Below, one piece after another: positions 19,034-28,369 of a stretch of 64,000 nt of DNA (the first letter of the stretch is position 1; each line of letters starts with the position of its first letter). The DNA lies in the NCBI GenBank assembly GCA_002454165.1, contig DKIG01000006.1, positions 1 through 64,000 of the forward strand. The letters are read 5' to 3'. The position numbers were made by a program, and so were the translations under genes. Below the pieces are notes generated by a model. That model searched no databases and was not told the origin of the DNA. It saw only the letters and a program-made list of their open reading frames with translations. This stretch comes from Gammaproteobacteria bacterium UBA6724. GTDB lineage: Bacteria; Pseudomonadota; Gammaproteobacteria; Pseudomonadales; Azotimanducaceae.

Positions 19034-19560
19034 TGTCGCAATAGGCTAACCAGGCGGTCGGTCATTGACATGAGGGTGCTGAGCACCAGTCCCCAGGCTA
19101 TCCAAATCAAGAGGTGGAAGGGGAAGAGGGTGACCCCCAGGCTCAGTTGCATGATGGGGAAACCGGTGAACACGAAGTAACAGATGCCATTGTATTTGCC
19201 GAGTTGGCTTGAGCGGAGAGGCTTGCCCGCCAGGGTCCCTGAATCCAGCACATACTGGATAAATGCTGCCGGGACCAGAAACACCAGTAGCCAGGGCGCC
19301 CAGCCATGTCCGACTAGCCCTGCCAGTCCGCAGGTCACAAAAAAGGCATCGCAACCGTGGTCAAGAAGTCCGCCCGCTACTGAGGTGAGATTTAATTTTC
19401 TTGCCAGAAAACCATCGGCAAGATCGGTGCCAATAGCCACCCAGAAGAGAATCGCTGCAACATGCCAGCGGGAATCGAAGATGCTCCAGAAGAGCAACAC
19501 ACCAAGTAGCAGTCTTGACCCGCTGAGTAGATTGGGCAGAGCAAAGTAGGAATTGTTCAT
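19030..19560 (-). CDS. CDP-alcohol phosphatidyltransferase
   Basis: A 176-residue membrane enzyme. The catalytic signature D-x2-D-G-x2-A-R-x(n)-G-x3-D-x3-D is present as TDLADGFLARKL followed by GGLLDHGCDAF. It joins a CDP-activated lipid to an alcohol to make a phospholipid. The acceptor is not evident. The gene is convergent with the LPG-synthase-like gene at 18002-19033. A second, different member lies at 25814-26428. Confidence 0.87.
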   Translation of the reverse strand: MNNSYFALPNLLSGSRLLLGVLLFWSIFDSRWHVAAILFWVAIGTDLADGFLARKLNLTSVAGGLLDHGCDAFFVTCGLAGLVGHGWAPWLLVFLVPAAFIQYVLDSGTLAGKPLRSSQLGKYNGICYFVFTGFPIMQLSLGVTLFPFHLLIWIAWGLVLSTLMSMTDRLVSLLRH

Positions 19561-19686
19561 GAAAGATGGTTCACGGAAGATAGTTCATGGCGGCTTGTCC
19601 AGAGTCAACACCTGGCAACATAATGCCATAGAGCAGATGCAAACATATCCGACTAAAGACACAGTAGCAAAGCGAGATAGGTCATC

Positions 19687-20637
19687 ATGCGAGTGCTGAT
19701 TACCGGCGCGAACGGACATCTGGGGCAAAGACTCATCCAGCGGTTTGTGGCTTACCAAGCCAAGCCGATTGAAGTCGTTGCTCTGGTGCGCTCGAAAGTA
19801 GCCGCGGCGGCGTTGCAGGCAAAGAATCTAGCGACGACTATTCATGTAGTTGATTACCGTGACGCCGAATCTCTGGCGGCTGCTGCGGCGGGAGCTGACA
19901 CCCTTGTGCATCTGGTAGGCATCATCAAAGAGTCCCGGGACAATAGTTTCCATGATGCCCATGAGCAGGCTTGCGCAGCACTGGTCGCGGCCTTAGGTAA
20001 GACCCCAGGCGGGACGAAGACGACCGTCAAGCAGATTATTCATATCGGCATCCTTGGTGCCGATATGAGCAGTAGTAATGCTTGTTTCAGGTCCCGCGCC
20101 GCCGCCGAAGATATATTGCTGTCTGGGCCCATACCCGCGACGGTGCTCAGGGTACCCATGGTGCTGGGTAAGGATGATGCTGCGTCCCGGCATCTGGCAG
20201 GGCAGGGGTCTTCTGCCTTCTGCTTCACATTTCGAGGTGATTGTCTGGAGCAACCCATTGACAGTGATGACATTATAGAAGCGATATTCCTGGCGTGTGT
20301 TTCTGAGGCGCCACCGGAAACCACTGCTGGCATCCTGGAACTGGCTGGTCCCGAATCTCTCTCCCGGGCAGAACTGATCCGACGAGCGGGCGTTTGTCTG
20401 GCGCAGCAGGCGGGTCGTCGCGCCAATCGTCTTCCCTTTGTTATTTCCCTGCCAATTGGTCTGGGCAATCTGCTTGCCTCCTTGCTTGAACTTGGCAGGA
20501 GCCAGCCGCCTGTGACCAGGGCAATGCTCGGTGTGCTGGATCATGATGACCGGGTGGATATTAACCACACCTGCCAACTCCTAGGCTTGAAGCTAACGCC
20601 TTTGGATGAGACCCTGAGTAAGGTCCTGCTGGAATGA
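19687..20637 (+). CDS. NAD(P)-binding atypical SDR (NmrA/NDUFA9-like)
   Basis: A 316-residue Rossmann-fold protein. The dinucleotide loop TGANGHLGQRL is at residues 7-17. There is no classical YxxxK pair at the usual place, so it belongs to the atypical SDRs close to the NDUFA9/NmrA group. DTLVHLVGIIKESRD is typical of that group. It may be a quinone- or flavin-linked reductase, or a sensor of NAD(P)H. No functional neighbour helps. Confidence 0.75.
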   Translation: MRVLITGANGHLGQRLIQRFVAYQAKPIEVVALVRSKVAAAALQAKNLATTIHVVDYRDAESLAAAAAGADTLVHLVGIIKESRDNSFHDAHEQACAALVAALGKTPGGTKTTVKQIIHIGILGADMSSSNACFRSRAAAEDILLSGPIPATVLRVPMVLGKDDAASRHLAGQGSSAFCFTFRGDCLEQPIDSDDIIEAIFLACVSEAPPETTAGILELAGPESLSRAELIRRAGVCLAQQAGRRANRLPFVISLPIGLGNLLASLLELGRSQPPVTRAMLGVLDHDDRVDINHTCQLLGLKLTPLDETLSKVLLE

Positions 20638-20674
20638 GCGGAGACGACCGAGTGCTTATTGTATCAGGCTCATA

Positions 20675-21970
20675 CTAGGGTCTCAGCGGTACTGCTGGTT
20701 GCTTGTGTACTTCACCCTCTTTTATCACCAGTATCACATGCGCCATCTGGCGAATGTCTGTGACCGGATTTCCGGCAACAGCGACAATGTCCGCCAATTT
20801 GCCCTTCTCCAGACTACCCAGATTGTCTTCAATACCTAGTAGCCGCGCCGCCTTGCTGGTGGCGGAAATGATGGCATCCATTGGTGGCATCCCCGCCTCA
20901 ACCATGTAAATGAACTCCTTCCAGTTGTCCCCGTGGGGTGAGACGCCCGAATCAGTCCCGAAGACAATGGGAAGACCAGCGGCAAGCGCACGGGAAAATG
21001 TCTCCACTATGGTGGGACCTATAGCCTTGGCTTTTGGCTTGACCAGATTAGAAAAGTATCCTTCCTCCTCGGCTTTTTCTGCCACGAACTTACCCGCCGA
21101 AATAGTCGGTACATAGGAGGTACCCCGCTTGCGCATGAGTTTCATGGTGGCGGCATCCATATAGGTGCCGTGCTCAATGGAATCCACGCCAGCGCGCACA
21201 GCTCGCTGCATGCCATCGGTACCATGGGCATGGGCAGCGACCTTAAAGCCGTAATCCCGGGCACTCCTGACGATGGCGTCAAGTTCTTCATCGGTGAATT
21301 GTGCATTCTGGCCACTGGTTGCCTGGCTCAATACGCCACCAGTCGCGGTAATTTTGATCAGGTCGGCTCTATCCTTGTATCTTTGTCGGACTGCCTTCCT
21401 GGCGTCGTCGGTGCTGTTGATCACGCCCTCCTTGGGTCCCGGGTCGCCACGCAGTTCTGCATTGCGTCCGTTGGTTGGATCGGCATGACCACCGGTGGAC
21501 GCCAGGCTTTTCCCGGCGGTATAAATGCGAGGTCCTGGAAAGTGTCCCTTGTTGATCGCGTCCCGGAGCGCAATAGAGATATTATTGTTACTACCCAGGT
21601 CCCGTACGGTGGTGAATCCAGCGTCAAGCGTCAGCCGAGCAAAGGGCACGGCTGCCAGCGCATGATCCACCGGGTCAAGGGTGAATCGCTCAACAAGTCG
21701 CTTCGGACTCAACTGGCTGGTGATATGAACATGAGCATCAATGAGCCCGGGCATACAGGTCGCTTCTTCAAGAGCAATCACCTGGTCATGGGGGCCACCG
21801 CCAATCTTGCCAGGGACGATATCAAAGATGAGATTGTCTTTGATGTGTATAGTCAGGGTGTTACTCATTTCCTGGGAGTAGCCGTCAATCAGTGTTGGGC
21901 ATTGCACAAAGATATCGGAGAGTGCTTGCCCGGGAAGGAGCAAAAGCATGAGTATGAGAAGTTGTTTCAT
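20675..21970 (-). CDS. Secreted amidohydrolase (Xaa-Pro dipeptidase/imidazolonepropionase-like)
   Basis: A 431-residue metal-dependent amidohydrolase with a clear signal peptide ([15 protein letters not shown]). Metal ligands are visible in DAHVHI, in the carbamylated-lysine region IKITATGG, in AHAHG, in SIEHG and in FGTDSG. These proteins include prolidase-like enzymes and cyclic-amide hydrolases acting in the periplasm. The ATG at 21970 follows AAGGA; a longer frame from 22204 has no ribosome site. Substrate unknown. Confidence 0.85.
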   Translation of the reverse strand: MKQLLILMLLLLPGQALSDIFVQCPTLIDGYSQEMSNTLTIHIKDNLIFDIVPGKIGGGPHDQVIALEEATCMPGLIDAHVHITSQLSPKRLVERFTLDPVDHALAAVPFARLTLDAGFTTVRDLGSNNNISIALRDAINKGHFPGPRIYTAGKSLASTGGHADPTNGRNAELRGDPGPKEGVINSTDDARKAVRQRYKDRADLIKITATGGVLSQATSGQNAQFTDEELDAIVRSARDYGFKVAAHAHGTDGMQRAVRAGVDSIEHGTYMDAATMKLMRKRGTSYVPTISAGKFVAEKAEEEGYFSNLVKPKAKAIGPTIVETFSRALAAGLPIVFGTDSGVSPHGDNWKEFIYMVEAGMPPMDAIISATSKAARLLGIEDNLGSLEKGKLADIVAVAGNPVTDIRQMAHVILVIKEGEVHKQPAVPLRP

Positions 21971-22062
21971 AAGATAATCCTTAAACAAGACTGGTTCATT
22001 CAAGCACAAATTACTGATGGACACACGCCAGCAGGTTGGGAACAATAGCCCCTGGAAAAGAC

Positions 22063-23118
22063 ATGATGCAAACACATAATCTGACCCAGAATGAAGCCCA
22101 GATGGCATCGGCGGACAGGGTAGTCCAGACGACCCCGGGCTTAACCCATCTGCTCCCACTACGCCTGATGGACAGATCCGGTCTCTCGCCCTGGCTCCTG
22201 GCACTGGGGACCTTTCTAGCCTTGTCGGTTATTGCAGTTGCCACCATCATTGTCGCGCGGGTTCCGGACCCAGCCATGTATCGCAACAGCATTGCTTTCA
22301 CGGCGGTAATCAGCTTCTTCCTCCTCTTCTATTTTCTGACGGGGCGGGGTTGGCATCAGGATGTGGTCAAGTTTCTGGAATTTGATCCGACCCTGGTAAA
22401 TATCTTTGATCTCCTGGAACCGGGGCGACGGCTGGTCTTGGTGGAGCTCATCATGGCTGTGGTCTTTGCGACGACGGATTCGCAGATGACTGACTTCACA
22501 GCTAAGGTGCCGACATTGCTCGCTCTGGGTATCTGGAGCTTTTATGTCATTGAGTACATCCTGATTATTTTCTGCGCCGATATAGTGTTTCGGCAACTTG
22601 TCTGCATGATGAAAGTCGTCCGGAAGATGCGCATTGATCTGCTCAACAGTGAATTTTACTCCACCCTGGCGAATGTCATGGTGCGGCATATCGGGCTTTA
22701 TATTTTTGGGATGAGCATCATTTCACTGAGTCATCTCGTCTTTACCGAGGGCGACATCGGCATCTCAGAAATGCTCCTGGTGATGATGCCCTGGTATATG
22801 CCCGGGCTGATCATCATCAGCCTTTATTTGATTCCTTATAACCACTTCCGGCATAGAATGCGGTTTCGCAAGTATCAGGAGTTGAATTGTATTACCAGCG
22901 CGCTCACGGGGAACTTGACTGCCCTGGAACATTCACTCCTGAGGGGAGAAGCGCTGCCGTCTAAAATTGACCTGCTGTATTATCAAAGCCGGATTCGAGG
23001 GATCAGGGAATGGCCCTTCACAGATAAGATCCGTAGCCTGGTGCTCTTCGGTATTCTGCCGCCTCTCACTTGGGTGCTCGCCGCGCTTATTGAAGTCACC
23101 ATTGAAAGTTTGTTGTAA
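22063..23118 (+). CDS. Uncharacterised multi-pass membrane protein
   Basis: A 351-residue protein I do not recognise. It has about six hydrophobic segments: [80 protein letters not shown] and [15 protein letters not shown]. Polar loops between them contain [20 protein letters not shown] chose the ATG at 22063; an upstream TTG is also in frame. It is divergent from the amidohydrolase and convergent with the MFS gene, four bases away. Confidence 0.65.
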   Translation: MMQTHNLTQNEAQMASADRVVQTTPGLTHLLPLRLMDRSGLSPWLLALGTFLALSVIAVATIIVARVPDPAMYRNSIAFTAVISFFLLFYFLTGRGWHQDVVKFLEFDPTLVNIFDLLEPGRRLVLVELIMAVVFATTDSQMTDFTAKVPTLLALGIWSFYVIEYILIIFCADIVFRQLVCMMKVVRKMRIDLLNSEFYSTLANVMVRHIGLYIFGMSIISLSHLVFTEGDIGISEMLLVMMPWYMPGLIIISLYLIPYNHFRHRMRFRKYQELNCITSALTGNLTALEHSLLRGEALPSKIDLLYYQSRIRGIREWPFTDKIRSLVLFGILPPLTWVLAALIEVTIESLL

Positions 23119-23122
23119 ATCA

Positions 23123-24397
23123 TCAAGGTTCCGCCCGCTTGGTGACGAGTGTTTCTCGAACCGCGAGTTGAATAATGCTGATACCGGCAATGCCAATGAT
23201 GCCAGCGAAGAGGAAGGCACCGGTCAGCAGGAATAGATTGGCGATCATGCTGATGCAGAGGGGACCAACGAATGAGCCAGCATCACTCATCAGCCGCCAT
23301 ACCCCCAGAAATTCCCCCCGATTTGACGCGCTTGAGAAGTCGGTGCCCAGGGTCATGTTAATACCACTGCCTAGCCCATTACCGCAGCCAGCCAGGAGGG
23401 CTGCGGCGGTGAGCGCGAAAGCATCGGCAGTCAAAGGAATGCTGACGAGTCCCAGGGTGAGAACACCCAGACAGGCGGTGGCAACGGGTTTTCGCCCCCA
23501 TTTATCCATCACGAATCCCGCCACCGGGAACATGCTCATGTCAATGATGGCAGCAATGCCCACTATGTAACCAATCTGCGCCGTGTCCAGCCCGATGAAA
23601 TCTCCCCAGAGAGGCACCATCAGTTGTCTGATGGCGCGTAGCATGGTCAACAGTAGCATGGCGATACCGGCGGTGGCGAACACCTTCTGATGTGCTCTGA
23701 ACACAGACGGCAGGATTTTTAACAGGGGCAGGGCAGAGGAGACTTTGGTGGTTTTTTGACCGCGCTTCACAAACACCAGTATCAGCAGAAAAGGAAGAGT
23801 GATAAGTCCGGCGAGGCACAGGAAGACAATTTCAAAACCGAAATTGCTCGCTATGATGCCACTGACAACAGGTCCGATGAAGCCACCCATTCGTTGCAAG
23901 CCGGCCATGGTAGCGAGTGCCTTGCCGCGATGCCCAAGGGGTACAAGTTTGGTAATATGCACCAAACGACCCATAAACCACACCGACATCCCCGTGCCGA
24001 GCGCAAAGGCGGCGACGCCGAGATGCAATCCACTTGATGCCTGGCTAGCACCCAGGCCCGTCAGCATAAGCAACATGATGCCGAGCAGCATGGTGAATTT
24101 ACTGCCAGCCCGTGATGCGGCGTAGCCAGCCGGAATATCGGCAACGATATTGCCCAGGCCACAGAGGGAGAAGACCAGAGCGGCAATGCCTGCTTGACCG
24201 TCAAGTTCCAGGACATAGAGCGGTAGCATCAGGATAAAACTACTGTTGCACACAGACATCAACACTACTGGCAGATAGACGGACAGGGACAGTTGTCGCG
24301 CCAGTAGCGGCAGGCTCAGTTCGGTGTTTAGGTGCCTGTTTTTGTGATCGTTTTTGTTATAGGTTTTGTTAGTGTCGTTGGAAGTTTCCATCATCAT
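23123..24397 (-). CDS. MFS transporter
   Basis: A 424-residue major facilitator with 12 predicted membrane segments. The loop 2-3 region GYAASRAGSKFTMLLG and the mid-protein DKWGRKPVA are MFS-type motifs, and the central loop carries basic residues (FVKRGQKTTK). It resembles drug or metabolite exporters, but the substrate is not evident. Three ATGs in a row open the gene. The MATE gene lies upstream on the same strand, 71 bases away. Confidence 0.82.
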   Translation of the reverse strand: MMMETSNDTNKTYNKNDHKNRHLNTELSLPLLARQLSLSVYLPVVLMSVCNSSFILMLPLYVLELDGQAGIAALVFSLCGLGNIVADIPAGYAASRAGSKFTMLLGIMLLMLTGLGASQASSGLHLGVAAFALGTGMSVWFMGRLVHITKLVPLGHRGKALATMAGLQRMGGFIGPVVSGIIASNFGFEIVFLCLAGLITLPFLLILVFVKRGQKTTKVSSALPLLKILPSVFRAHQKVFATAGIAMLLLTMLRAIRQLMVPLWGDFIGLDTAQIGYIVGIAAIIDMSMFPVAGFVMDKWGRKPVATACLGVLTLGLVSIPLTADAFALTAAALLAGCGNGLGSGINMTLGTDFSSASNRGEFLGVWRLMSDAGSFVGPLCISMIANLFLLTGAFLFAGIIGIAGISIIQLAVRETLVTKRAEP

Positions 24398-24468
24398 GGC
24401 TCAGGTGGTCAGGTAATTTGCATTCCTGTTGTCGTGTAAATTGTGGTACAAATTGTTCTTCCTACTTC

Positions 24469-25809
24469 CTAGATTGTCTTAAAGTCGGCAAAGATGCGCG
24501 GGACATAGATTAGCAGGGACATGGCTCGGACAATGAAATAGAGATACAGAGACAGCCACAGGCCGTGATTACCGTACAGCGGCACGAGGAAATACCAGGC
24601 TAGCAGGTAGGCACCGAGTGACAGGAGCATGGCGTTCCGCATCTCCCGCGTCTTGGTGGCACCGATGAAGACGCCGTCAAGCAAGTAACACCAGAGGGAC
24701 ACTATCGGCGCGAGAATTGCCCAGTAAGCGTAGTCCCGGGCAGCTGTCCGAACAGCCTCAACATTGGTCAGCAGATCAATGACGTGTGGACCAGTATAAT
24801 AAAAAACCAGGCTCAGCGCTAGTGATGTGGCAAAACCCAGTTGGGTAATATATTTGACGGTGTCATTGAATCGTTTTCGGTTCTTCCCGCCTAGGGCGTT
24901 GCCGACAAGACTTTCTCCCGCCAAGGCGTAACCATCCAGGAAAAAAGCAGAAAAATTTACAAACTGCATTAAGACAGCATTGGTAGCCAGGAGAATATCT
25001 CCAGCTGCCGCACCCTGGTTGATGAACCAGGCGAAAGCAAAGATCAGGCACAGGGTCCGAATCATAATATCCCGGTTCACGGACAGCATTTTACGCACTG
25101 CCGCCATCCGGAAAAGCTGAGCCCATGGCAATCCCAGGGAGCCAGTTGATTTCAATACTTCTCTTATTACCAGCCCTGTTCCTACGACGGTCGCCAGGAC
25201 TTCAGAGACTAGCGTCGCTACTGCTATGCCCGGGACTCCCCAGTCAAAGCCCACAACAAACACCAGGTCAAGAATAATGTTGCTGCCGTTGAGCAGGATT
25301 TGGATGCCGAGAATCATATCCGTCCGTTGCTGCCCGAGTAGAAACCCCAGCAGGGCGAGGTAAGTCAGGGACAAGGGAGCCGCCCAGATGCGGATCTGGA
25401 AATAGGTGAGCGCTGCCTCCTCCACCGCGCTACTGCCGTCAATAAGGAAAAAGACGAACTTGGCAAGAGGCTGCTGAAGTGAGACCAGCACTATCCCCAA
25501 CCCGATACCGAGCAACACAGCACGGTACAAGGATGCCTTGATTTCATTGGTGTCCATCGCCCCCCGCGCCTGGGCAACGAGCCCGGTCGTACCCATGCGC
25601 AGAAAGCCGAAACCCCAGAAGAGAAAATTGAATATCAAAGCCCCCACCGCTATAGCACCAATCAGGGCAGGGTCCCCGAGATTACCGATCACCGCTGTGT
25701 CAACCAAGCCAAGCAGCGGTGTGGACACATTTGACAGAATAATGGGTCCCGCGATGTAAAACACATCCCGTCGTCGGATACCGGTGTTGTTTACATAGGA
25801 GTCTTTCAC
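24469..25809 (-). CDS. MATE-family efflux protein (DinF type)
   Basis: A 446-residue transporter with 12 membrane segments. The N-terminal IAGPIILSNVSTPLLGLVD with DTAVIGNLGDPALIGAIA is the DinF-type MATE signature. These proteins export cationic drugs or metabolites using Na+ or H+. It begins four bases after the CDP-alcohol phosphotransferase stop, so the two share an operon, perhaps with the MFS gene. Confidence 0.87.
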   Translation of the reverse strand: MKDSYVNNTGIRRRDVFYIAGPIILSNVSTPLLGLVDTAVIGNLGDPALIGAIAVGALIFNFLFWGFGFLRMGTTGLVAQARGAMDTNEIKASLYRAVLLGIGLGIVLVSLQQPLAKFVFFLIDGSSAVEEAALTYFQIRIWAAPLSLTYLALLGFLLGQQRTDMILGIQILLNGSNIILDLVFVVGFDWGVPGIAVATLVSEVLATVVGTGLVIREVLKSTGSLGLPWAQLFRMAAVRKMLSVNRDIMIRTLCLIFAFAWFINQGAAAGDILLATNAVLMQFVNFSAFFLDGYALAGESLVGNALGGKNRKRFNDTVKYITQLGFATSLALSLVFYYTGPHVIDLLTNVEAVRTAARDYAYWAILAPIVSLWCYLLDGVFIGATKTREMRNAMLLSLGAYLLAWYFLVPLYGNHGLWLSLYLYFIVRAMSLLIYVPRIFADFKTI

Positions 25810-25813
25810 GGGC

Positions 25814-26428
25814 TTAGGTTAGTTTGAAGCAGGCATAACCAATCCGGTAGACCGCCGAGATACAACAGAGCCCACCAAACACCAGGGCGATTATCCAAAA
25901 GGCAGCAGGAAAGAGACACAGCAACACAAAGGCAACAAAAGTCTCAAAACCTTCTGCCAGTCCCGGCAGATAGTAGAAAGACTTTTCAGGTGTCATGTCT
26001 GTGGAGATATGGTCCTTGGTGGCGAAGATAGAAAAAGCAAGAAAGGCACTACCATTGGCAACAAAGCTGAATATCAAGAAGGCACCATAGAGCGCCTCTT
26101 CAGGATGGGCAATGCTCGCGCCCAGGACAAAGGCACTGTAAAAGATAAAGTCAAGCGTGATATCAAGAAACCCACCCCGGTCCGTTGCGCCCTCTATTCG
26201 GGCAAGGGTGCCATCAAGCGCATCAAAGACCCGATTGATGAGCAGGCAGACAAGTGCATAGTCATAATAGGAGAAGGCGAGTAGCGGCAAACACAGCATA
26301 CCGATGACAAACCCGGCGAGGGTCAGATGATTAGCGCGCAGATGCCAACCGCGCAACAACATGGCAACCCGGTGCAGCCAGGGGGTCAGTAGCGGGGTCA
26401 GTCGGTTCAGCAGTTGATTGTCAAGCAT
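25814..26428 (-). CDS. CDP-alcohol phosphatidyltransferase
   Basis: A 204-residue polytopic enzyme. The catalytic motif is seen as FDALDGTLARIEG followed by GGFLDITLDFIFY. It differs from the 176-residue copy at 19030-19560, so two phospholipid head-group reactions are likely. The acceptor alcohol is unknown. It heads a leftward operon with the MATE gene and is divergent from the enoyl-CoA hydratase gene. Confidence 0.86.
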   Translation of the reverse strand: MLDNQLLNRLTPLLTPWLHRVAMLLRGWHLRANHLTLAGFVIGMLCLPLLAFSYYDYALVCLLINRVFDALDGTLARIEGATDRGGFLDITLDFIFYSAFVLGASIAHPEEALYGAFLIFSFVANGSAFLAFSIFATKDHISTDMTPEKSFYYLPGLAEGFETFVAFVLLCLFPAAFWIIALVFGGLCCISAVYRIGYACFKLT

Positions 26429-26509
26429 TGCTCATATTCCCGGTGTCGGCGTCCGATTATTCCACATCCGCATGTGTTAAATTGAGATTTTGCGCCAGAG
26501 TAGATACAG

Positions 26510-27331
26510 GTGGAATTGAAGACCATCCGGTATGCCGTTGAGCAGCAGATTGCGACTATCAAATTGCATCGTCCGCAGCGGCTGAATGCCTGGACAGGGC
26601 GGATGCATACCGAGTATCGGCAGGTGTTGGAGCAGGCAGACCAGGACCCGGAGGTGCGGGTCATTGTGGTCACGGGTTCTGGCAAGGGTTTCTGTGTCGG
26701 CGCGGATACCAAGGCGCTTGAAGGGCATGTGAAAAAGGGCGGCTATGACCCGGGGACACCGGCTCAACTCGCCGAGCCGGGCAAGGGTGTCCGGGATGAA
26801 TTCAACGCTTCCTTTGCCTATCACTTTGGATTAAGGAAGCCGGTCATCGCGGCAATCAATGGACCGGCGGCTGGCGTGGGACTGGTGCTTGCCTGCTACG
26901 CTGATATTCGTTTTGCCGTGCCAGGCGTGAAATTCACCACCGCCCACGGCAAATTGAATCTCCCGGCGGAATATGGTCTGTCCTGGTTATTGCCACGGCT
27001 CATCGGATTGACCCGCGCCAATGATCTGCTATTAACCAGCCGGATATTCACCTCCGATGAAGCCTATGCCATGGGTTTAATTAACCACCTGGTGGCGCCT
27101 GAATCATTGCTGGACGAGACGACAAACTACGCCCTCAAGATGATAGACAATGTCTCTCCGGCATCACTCCGGGAAACCAAATGGCAGATATACACCGACC
27201 TGCACCGAGACCTCGCCTCGGCAGTCAATGCAAGTGAGCAACTGCTTGAACGCATGAGCCGGGAAGATGATTATCGCGAAGGCCTCAGCGCCTTGCTTGA
27301 GAAGCGCAAACCAGAATGGACCGGGCGGTAG
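26510..27331 (+). CDS. Enoyl-CoA hydratase/isomerase family protein
   Basis: A 273-residue crotonase. The oxyanion-hole segments are GKGFCVGADTKALEG at ~64-78 and NGPAAGVGLVLACYADIRFA at ~117-136. A catalytic glutamate is plausible in LNLPAEYGLSW. It acts on CoA thioesters, probably in fatty-acid or aromatic-acid breakdown. The GTG at 26510 is preferred for its fit to the family N-terminus (ELKTIRYAVEQQIATI). It is a single gene, not in an acyl-CoA operon. Confidence 0.85.
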   Translation: MELKTIRYAVEQQIATIKLHRPQRLNAWTGRMHTEYRQVLEQADQDPEVRVIVVTGSGKGFCVGADTKALEGHVKKGGYDPGTPAQLAEPGKGVRDEFNASFAYHFGLRKPVIAAINGPAAGVGLVLACYADIRFAVPGVKFTTAHGKLNLPAEYGLSWLLPRLIGLTRANDLLLTSRIFTSDEAYAMGLINHLVAPESLLDETTNYALKMIDNVSPASLRETKWQIYTDLHRDLASAVNASEQLLERMSREDDYREGLSALLEKRKPEWTGR

Positions 27332-27404
27332 TGGGGGTGTTTAACTGGCTGTTGTGTAATAGGTAATTTTATTTACAGTATCTGCGTTCCTACCTAAATT
27401 TCTA

Positions 27405-27440
27405 TTGACAGGCATCTATTTCACTCTATGATGGTGAAAT
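27405..27440 (+). promoter_or_regulatory. Promoter and operator of the RM island
   Basis: TTGACA at 27405-27410 and TATGAT at 27427-27432 are separated by 16 bases. A perfect 7-base inverted repeat, ATTTCAC (27418-27424) and GTGAAAT (27434-27440), spans the -10 box with a 9-base spacer, as an operator would. The start codon lies only six bases beyond -10, so the transcript could be leaderless. Confidence 0.65.
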
Positions 27441-28032
27441 GATGACGAAACTTAAAGACATTGCCACTGTACAGATGGGCTTCTCTTTCCGCTCACGACT
27501 TGAGCCAGAGCAGGGTGGCGACCTGGCCGTGATTCAGATGCGCGATCTCACGGAACGGGGTCTGGTGCAACCTCACCTTCTGATGACTATTCACAGCCAG
27601 GGCATCAACGAACGCCATTTTGTCAGGCGTAAAGATTTAGTATTTCGCTCCCGCGGTAAAACGACAACAGCGGCAATCATTGACGATGATGAAATAGACC
27701 GGGCTATTGTCGTAGCACCCTTGTTAAGAATCCGAGTCACCAACGACAAGATCCTTCCAGAATATCTTTGTTGGTTCATCAACCAGCCGTCCGCTCAAGC
27801 CTTCTTACATAGCAGGGCTACCGGAACGGCGATGGTGATGATTGGTGTGTCCATACTCCACGCCTTGGAGGTACCTGTGCCCAGCCTTGCCGACCAAAAT
27901 AAAATTATTGATCTTGCCTTATTGGCGCGTAGGGAGCAGGCACTAATGGCGAGCATATCAATAGTAAAAAAACGGCTCACAGACAGAGACCTGATGTACC
28001 TGGCAACACACTCTGAACCAATCCTTAATTGA
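27439..28032 (+). CDS. Half-size type I restriction specificity (HsdS-like) protein
   Basis: A 197-residue protein resembling one target-recognition domain plus a short helical tail: LKDIATVQMGFSFRSRL at the start, then VPVPSLADQNKIIDLALLARREQALM, the conserved linker helix. A normal HsdS has two such halves. Half subunits can dimerise to make symmetric recognition sites. It is the first gene after the operator-bearing promoter, ahead of the GIY-YIG-like gene and hsdM. A full HsdS lies at 31132-32358, so two specificities may share one methylase. Confidence 0.78.
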   Translation: MMTKLKDIATVQMGFSFRSRLEPEQGGDLAVIQMRDLTERGLVQPHLLMTIHSQGINERHFVRRKDLVFRSRGKTTTAAIIDDDEIDRAIVVAPLLRIRVTNDKILPEYLCWFINQPSAQAFLHSRATGTAMVMIGVSILHALEVPVPSLADQNKIIDLALLARREQALMASISIVKKRLTDRDLMYLATHSEPILN

Positions 28033-28054
28033 AACAATGCAGGAGGTATAAAAA

Positions 28055-28360
28055 ATGCGTATTACAATAAGAGGGCACCACTTTGAAGGCACATTTGGGT
28101 CGCCGTCAAGTCTCAAAAAACAGTCAGGAGTCTATGCGATTCTGGGGTGGGACTCTGCAATGAACAAGTGGGAAGTGATTGATATCGGTGAATCTGAAGA
28201 TCTGAGGCACCGTGTAGAAAATCATAACCGAGAAATTTGTTGGCTCAGGCAACCCTACACCATTTTGAATTGCGCCGCTTACTACTGTAATGAAACAAGG
28301 CGCATGAGCATTGAGAAAGAATTGCGGCAGGAATATCAACCGCCTTGCGGCGAGCATTGA
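28055..28360 (+). CDS. GIY-YIG-like small protein
   Basis: A 101-residue protein. SGVYAILGWDS and VIDIGESEDLRHRV fit the two halves of a GIY-YIG core, and SIEKELRQEYQPPCGE fits the glutamate and C-terminal part. A nuclease or DNA-binding role is possible; the central tyrosines differ from classical GIY-YIG, so activity is uncertain. It sits between the half HsdS and hsdM, with AGGAGG just before its ATG. Confidence 0.55.
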   Translation: MRITIRGHHFEGTFGSPSSLKKQSGVYAILGWDSAMNKWEVIDIGESEDLRHRVENHNREICWLRQPYTILNCAAYYCNETRRMSIEKELRQEYQPPCGEH

Positions 28361-28369
28361 GTAAATAGC

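Noticed and set aside
19993..20577. 194-residue leftward frame
   Set aside because: It overlaps the SDR-like gene on the opposite strand; no coding features of its own.
21170..22048. 292-residue rightward frame
   Set aside because: It is the antisense shadow of the amidohydrolase gene, whose metal-binding motifs are clear on the minus strand.
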